Made by a program: the position numbers and the translations under genes. This document shows, piece by piece, positions 57,701 to 64,000 of a stretch of DNA of 64,000 nucleotides (position 1 is its first letter; every line of letters starts with the position of its first letter). Below the pieces are notes generated by a model. The model did not search any database. It was not told where the DNA came from and saw only the letters and a list, made by a program, of their open reading frames with translations. Source of the stretch: Lates calcarifer (Eukaryota; Chordata; Actinopteri; Centropomidae); the NCBI RefSeq assembly GCF_001640805.2, contig NC_066848.1, positions 7,269,526 through 7,333,525 on the forward strand. Reading direction: 5' to 3'.

Positions 57701-60700
57701 CTGTTCAGCGTCTGGTAGTCAACATAGATTATATACATCATTACGAGGTGTGATGTGTTCAGGGCCTCCCATAGTTTTATGGTAAACTTATAGTGTTAGT
57801 AGGGCACTGTATGAAATAAATTAGATCACATTATCAGATCATATTTCTGCTGTGCTTTTAGGTCTCCATAACAACAACAACCTTTTTTGCCACTAGGAGC
57901 AGCAGAAACAAGCAGTAAACACTACACTCACCTTGTAAGTTGATATGGCAATCTTATTAGCTAACAGTTGCCTATTTACACATCCAGCAGACATGGAGCA
58001 ACATTATCATTTATCTGAAGTTGTGTTTGTGTCCACCTGGTGGGTGTAAGTCCTACATACTCTTTAAGCTCTTTTTTGGTCTCTACCATCTCCTGAAAAA
58101 AAACTTTAAGCTGCTAAATACTCCGGTATGTTCACTGGGTAGTCGCTAACTTTGCCTCTATGCTGTTTGATGCTGAGCAGATAGCACACAGTGTGTTTAT
58201 CAGAACTTTTCCAGTGAAACAACCTTGGTGAGAACAGTAACACTGAACCAAAAATGTTGCAGGTCAGAAAACCAAAACATTGAGCTGAAAGACACTAAAA
58301 GAGCTGAGGTTGTCTGACAGTCGTGTGATAACTCTCTCTTGGTTCATCACCCCTTTCACTTACATACAGTCAAATGATACATTTTTAATATAAAAAATAT
58401 TGACTACAGCTGCTTTAAACAATGCAAACGTACAGGGTGTTCCTCAGACTACAAGTGCAGACATAGTGAAAAGTCAGTGAACAGCAGCAGACATGGTAAG
58501 TTTTTACCATGTGCTTAATTCTGACTGGCAGAGCGTGACTTGGCTGAGAGGTAAGAGAAGTCTTGATTCCCGTTCACACAGGATGCAAATGAGCTGGCTA
58601 AAGACAACATGGAAATGTCCAGTTTGCATCCATCAAGCCAGAGTCTCACATACCAGTACGGGCATGTACTACTGTGTGTTAATCTTGGTGTCTGCGGCCA
58701 GCTTCACTAATGCATAGTCAAATAAATGAGCCCCAGTTTCTCTTCCAAAGCTAATGTTAAACTGTCATGTCTTTTCTGTGACAGATTTTGATTTGAGCAG
58801 AGCTGAGTCAGGAAGTTTACATCCTTTGCAATAAGAGAATATGACTTTGATCTGTTGTGTGTATTCAGCACATACCACTGAGGTCACCGACTGTTTAGTG
58901 GTGATTGTGTTAGCAGATCACTGTTTGTCCTTTCACTGTGAATGAAAGCGTATTATGTTGAGCCAAGGCAGTGTTTCCTTATTTTCCCATCATTCTGTGG
59001 ATCATAACCTATCTCCTTCTTAATGTAAAGCTTTTTAGTCTGCTGTCTCTCATCTGTCTTACTTCTGTCTTCTCACCAGCTCGCAGACAGGCCTAATTAA
59101 CAGAAACAACTTAGCCCCTTTGACTCTGACAACTGCCAAATCAGATGAGCTGTCCAGATCAGTGAAGAATTTTTTTGGCCAATGACAGGATGGCAAAAGG
59201 CGCCCTGTCAGCCCAGTCTGATGTTTTTATGTGGGGCCATTATCTTGAGCATTAACAGGGCTGCATTGTCCTTACACGCTGTCTAGCAGACGCAAGTATA
59301 AGGAATGCAATATGAAGTGAGAGGGCAATGCCTTTTGAGTGTTCACATAAACACACACACATGGGCACACACAATTAGATTCACACTCTGATAGTGAACA
59401 GAGAGGAGAACTGTAAGCAATCAGAGTTTGGCCTTGGTACTGAGGGGTTCTGATATATTTTTTTTCAATTTTATTTCTGTACGGAACAACATTTCTGTCC
59501 CATGAGTACTTATTCTGTGGTTAAAGTGCAAAGTTCTTAAAGATGGAGAATTTGCCCTGTAACTAAGAGGTTGCAGCACAAACCCAGGCCCCACTGTTCT
59601 CTCTGGAGTGATGGCAGCCTCCCATATGGCCTGGTTGGCCCATTTTGGCTTTGCTACACATGCCTTCCTCAGCGATTCAAATCTGACAGAAGGAAGTGGA
59701 TCTAAAATGATTTATAAATATGAATAAAAGATTCAACAAAACCCACAGTATTCTCCCTTCAAACGTAGCCGTGTAGCATCATCTTCTCAACGATAATATC
59801 TGAGATGGTGCAGTGTTTCATTGTAAACAGAAAAACTCTTTCATAACATAGATCAGCATTCTTTTAATGACATCCAAACCTAAGTCATAAAAATCTGCTC
59901 TTCATTTCTTTCTTGTTCCAACTCAGGAGTGGAGGAAAAGCTTTCACGGTAATCTGGCCTGGCTGTAAAGATTTTCTTGAGTAGGTCCTTTGAGAGAGAA
60001 GTCCTATATTTAAGAACGTAGAGGTTTCAAAGGAGAAAAGAAGAAGCTGACATCAACTATCTTGAATACACTACTGAGTACTATAGACTATAAGAGCATG
60101 ACAATGGATATGATAGGTTTTTCCATCTGGAGGAAAGGATGTTGTACATCATATTCTAGTGTGTGTATGCAGGATGACTGACAGAGCTAACCTGTGGGTA
60201 TTGGGTGAACCCCCACCCCTGTATTGTCCTTTTGGGAGCACTAAAATACAGCAATGGTTCACATATATCATAACCAAATAAAGTAAATTTAGTGAAATAA
60301 CAGAAGAGTGAAAAAAACAGTCTTGAATATCTCATATATCACTGGATGTATATGCATGATTTTTACCTGCCTCACTGTGTACACCATTTTGTGTGAGGTG
60401 AAAATATGAGGAGCATCACCCAAATTTGAGGACCTTGCCCCTCCTTTCTCTTTTCCTGGGTTTAGGGTTAAGGTTGGACATGAAAACATAATGGTATTGG
60501 AACTGTTAGTCAGAATCACAGTTACAAATACTATCAGAAATATGGGTTTCATCAGGTTGCACTTAACAACAGTCCAAGAAAATCATGGCAAGAAATGTCA
60601 GGAAATGACCTTTGCAAAGAGGAAAACCAGTTCAACTTAACTGAACCAACAGAGATACAGTACACAGTACAAATACTGCACAGCCAACTGGCATCCAACA

Positions 60701-63700
60701 TACTGTTACTTTATAAAGAAGCATTTATGTGAGTTTGTCTATCCCCTGTGTGTGTCTCAAGGCCACAAACCAGGGGTGAATTTAACTTCCTCAGAGGCCC
60801 AAACAGATGGTGATCAGTTTTGTATTTCTATATTTCTGGGTGACTGGAAACCAGACCAGGGAAAATGCAGCTCCTGTTTGACTGGTCATCATGGATTTGG
60901 ATAGCATGTTTGGGAAAGCAAGGGATTCCAGAGGATAAAATGACTTCGATTGGTTGGAACTGGTCTGTGTCTAGTTGTGTTATTTGTCCTTCGAGCAGTT
61001 AAAAAACACACCCTGTGGCCCTGTGTTCAGTCGCTTCCAAAAACACAATCCCTAATACTGTGGTTGACTTTTACAATTGCCAGCTCTGTCCAAAGACAGC
61101 TAATAAATTGGATGATTAAGTTCAAGATCTAGGTTAAGAGAGTGGAATCATGTCTTATTACATGCCACATTATAAACACCATGTCATTAGTCATGCCTAC
61201 TTCCTTAAATATCAAAAGAGAAGCCATCGTCCCTGCAATCCTTTACATATGGCTGTGTTTTATGAGTGCGTGTGGTGGTCAGGGTGAGGGCCATCCTTCA
61301 GCCTGGTTAAATGTTTCCATGCAGCCGGGTCGTGCTAACCGCAGCTGTTATCCCAAATTGTACCAATGAGAGGAGGCCTCGATCAAGGACAGCCTGCCAG
61401 GAAGATTGCTCCAGCTGATTCGCAAGTTTGCATGCACATGCTTCATGCATACGTGCAAATGGACGCATTTAAACACAGATGGATGCATGTCGGGAAGATA
61501 GGTTAAGTTTTTGAAGAGCGTAATTAGTGTCCTGGGAGCAAAATGAATGTTTTTCTTCAATTTATGAGGCAGTGAAAGTTGAGTCAAACTTTATAATGAG
61601 ACCGATTTGTTAACTTTATTATTAGATCAGTTAAAAAAAAAAGATAATACATCATGTGGTCAGTGGGCTGTAGTTCAACTAAATCATCTCAGGGTACTCT
61701 GAATGTTGGCCAACATTTAAATTCCCAAAACATGAATTTAAATTACTTCATGTAAAAAGTAGTGTTATGAGAATAGACAGATTTGATGACAGAAATTGAG
61801 AAATTGTTTGTTCTGGCATCCACAAACTTGTTGGTCTAATTAGAAGGGAGCAAAGGTTTTCTTTGGTAAGAATACAACTTTGACTTTATGGTAATAATGG
61901 CTGCAGCATGTCCTGAATTTGTGTATATTTGTGTGAACACCTGTCACATACATAAATCTTCTCAGACTCATGAGAGGACACACAGGGAGAATGCTCTCTA
62001 ATAACTGTTTCCATAGCTGGATGTGCTAACGAGCGATGAGTGACAACAGATGGACTGTGGGAGTGAAAAACATCATGCGTTATGATCTAAATAATAGAAA
62101 AGTTGTGAACTTAATGTAACTTTTTAAATTCACAGACTGTTTTTTTCACAGATCCAATTCCACAAGACCAAATAAAAATGTGGAAATGTTTAAGATGTTT
62201 CATGTGTCTTGACGCACCCGCTGACCTGGAACAATGTTGAATACAGAAGGAGAGGAAGTGGCAAAGGAGATCGTGACTACTGTCAGAATGATGTGTTATG
62301 CTCTGGCTTTGGATTGTGTTGCCGGACTCCTGTCAGTCCTGACTGACCTTTCACTACTCCTTTGTGAACTTGTGACCCTGTTTGACCACACAGAAGTGCT
62401 CTATCAGCAGGGTCATGGCCACACTTTAACCCCCTCTGCTGCTCTGGCTTCAGAGCTGTGAAACATATGTTTAAGCACAAGGACATCCTAAACACTCAAC
62501 AGTTTCCTCATGACCCTGACATCATGGGTCATCCTCACTTGGGCCAGTTACTGTGGCAAGAAGAGTTCATGTTAGGGGGCAATGATTTAAACGGACAGAT
62601 AATTTGAATATTGGGGAAAAAAAAAAGCACAGAAGAGGGGGGACATGATGTGAAGTGAAAAATCGAAGACAGAAAAATGGAAGAGGAAAGGATCAATAGG
62701 GGTCAATAGGATTTCATAAAGCAAAGTGCTTGCAAAGTGTGAAAAGGCAAAGCTCTAATTTCTGGGTTTTAGGGCAAGTGGTGACTACAAGGTGCAAGAT
62801 CCCAAGAGTCCCTTTTCAGCCAGGGTCATTTGTCTAAATGGAGAAACTCAGCACAGTAATAAGTCATGCATGAAATGTGTGTTTATACTTAACAAAGCAC
62901 AGCAACAAAACACAGTTTAACACGTACTCCATGCAAACGCTTACATAAATATGAAGGAATATGATTCTGTTACAGTAACAACACTGGTAGTAATGACTAT
63001 AATTGTTCCAGTTTATCCCAGTGATTGAAACTTGGTGGGTGTTATTCACTGGGGGCAGATGACATTACCTGAAAGCAAAAGTGGTTTCAGATGGAAAGAA
63101 AAGTGAAATTATATTTGTTCTGTTATAATATGAACCTGTGGCATAACTCCAACCCCAAATATCTTCAGGTCTAAAATGTCAGTTTCTGATTAGATCAGCT
63201 CTGGTTTTTATCCAGACAAAGAGTTATGATTTCCCCTGTAAAGCATTGTGGTAATTACAACTTTCATCACTCTCGGAATCCACCTGTGCTGAAGAAGAAA
63301 AAAGGGAAACCTTTTCATTCCCAGAAATCAAAAGACAGTCTCTCAAGCGGCACGAGCACCTGATGACTTCATAGTTTGTACTCTTCCCAGAATGCTTGGC
63401 CTAGGGTTAGGGTCACAGGGTGGTGTGTGATTCAGCAGAGCTGTTAACCCTTGCATCTGGTCCAGTACACTTTAGCCTGTCTAAAAGCCAAGAGCAATAA
63501 ACATGCCTGAAGGCCAACAGGTATATAAAGCCTGAAATTAAGCTTACAGCCCATGTTTCAGCTGCCTCCAGAGGAACAGTGAGATGTGACCTGAGGCCCC
63601 ACCAGTGTGTTTGACAGAATGAAACATGGATTGGTTAAATCCCCTGTGACTACAGTATCTCAGCAAAAAATGTAGCTACAAAGAACCCCAAAGAACTACT

Positions 63701-64000
63701 TGGATGTTAGTACTGTACATTATTAATAACTTTTAGTTGTAATTGAGTACTTTTATAGTATTTAATGCTACTTTTACCAAAATAAATGATTTTAAATGAT
63801 TGCTTTTCAGGATGACAAAAAAATGAGCTGGTATTTCATTCTGCAAACTGCATAAACATAATCAAATCACACTGGGTTTGCAGCATGAGTAAAATTGCTA
63901 TTATTAAATAACTTTTCAATCTAAACACTAAACATTTATTTGCCATGCTCAGGAGAATACTTCCCATGACCTCAGGAAAATCAAGCACGCTCCATTCAAT
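54751..64000. other. Gene-poor region upstream of tmem72
   Basis: About 9.2 kb in which I find no exon with both splice sites and a recognisable protein. All frames are 60-145 residues without domain signal. Local features: CA-rich words near 55017, a compound CT run at 57033-57077, a T-rich tract at 57508-57541, and G/C-balanced blocks at 59160-59300 and 61260-61500 that stand out from the A/T-rich background and might be regulatory. In human the chemokine CXCL12 lies on this side of TMEM72, so distant regulatory sequence is possible. That is only inference. Confidence 0.5.
57033..57077. repeat. CT-rich simple repeat
   Basis: Imperfect CT and CTC units. Confidence 0.85.

Noticed and set aside
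62234..62461. 75-residue frame in the gene-poor region
   Set aside because: No homologue recognised, no splice context, and no repeat or motif support.
63402..63420. TTAGGG-like words as an interstitial telomere
   Set aside because: Only one or two units are present, and there is no tandem run.

Overview
The window is a piece of a ray-finned fish nuclear genome, most likely a percomorph teleost. It has short vertebrate exons with GT-AG introns, fish-type interspersed repeats (Tc1-like, hAT-like and palindromic elements), CA and CT microsatellites, and a gene order made of two blocks that in human both lie on chromosome 10. I read nine protein-coding genes exon by exon. All nine have intact reading frames. 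There are no bacterial features, CRISPR arrays or recognisable tRNA or rRNA genes.

Layout. 1-5335 is a satellite array of about 38-bp monomers with higher-order structure. 5580-6000 is a 21-bp minisatellite, followed by interspersed repeat and hAT transposase relics up to about 7.5 kb. 8.2-11.7 kb is echs1 (-), mitochondrial enoyl-CoA hydratase. 12.4-14.8 kb is sprn (+), Shadoo. 15.1-18.3 kb is mtg1 (-), a mitoribosome assembly GTPase with a U12-type AT-AC intron. 19.5-23.7 kb and 24.4-28.0 kb are two tandem, intact paox-like polyamine oxidase genes (-). 30.4-47.6 kb is rassf4 (-), which carries two oppositely oriented nested genes: depp1 (+) in the intron at 34.9-41.7 kb and a CXC chemokine (+) in the first intron. 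50.1-54.75 kb is tmem72 (-). 54.75-64 kb has no gene that I can support.

The left block (echs1, sprn, mtg1, paox) corresponds to human 10q26.3. The right block (rassf4, depp1, tmem72) corresponds to 10q11.21. The junction lies between the second paox gene and rassf4. The genes do not form one pathway. Echs1 and Mtg1 act in mitochondria, Paox in peroxisomal polyamine back-conversion, Rassf4 and Depp1 in signalling and stress responses, and the chemokine in leukocyte attraction.

The most notable observations are the AT-AC intron in mtg1, the tandem paox pair in which one copy has lost the peroxisomal targeting tripeptide and changed residues in conserved motifs, the chemokine nested in rassf4 with a textbook kappa-B site and TATA box and an extra cysteine pair, and the higher-order satellite. 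Exon boundaries were read by eye from splice consensus and from frame continuity between exons. Gene names rest on recognised protein similarity, not on a search.
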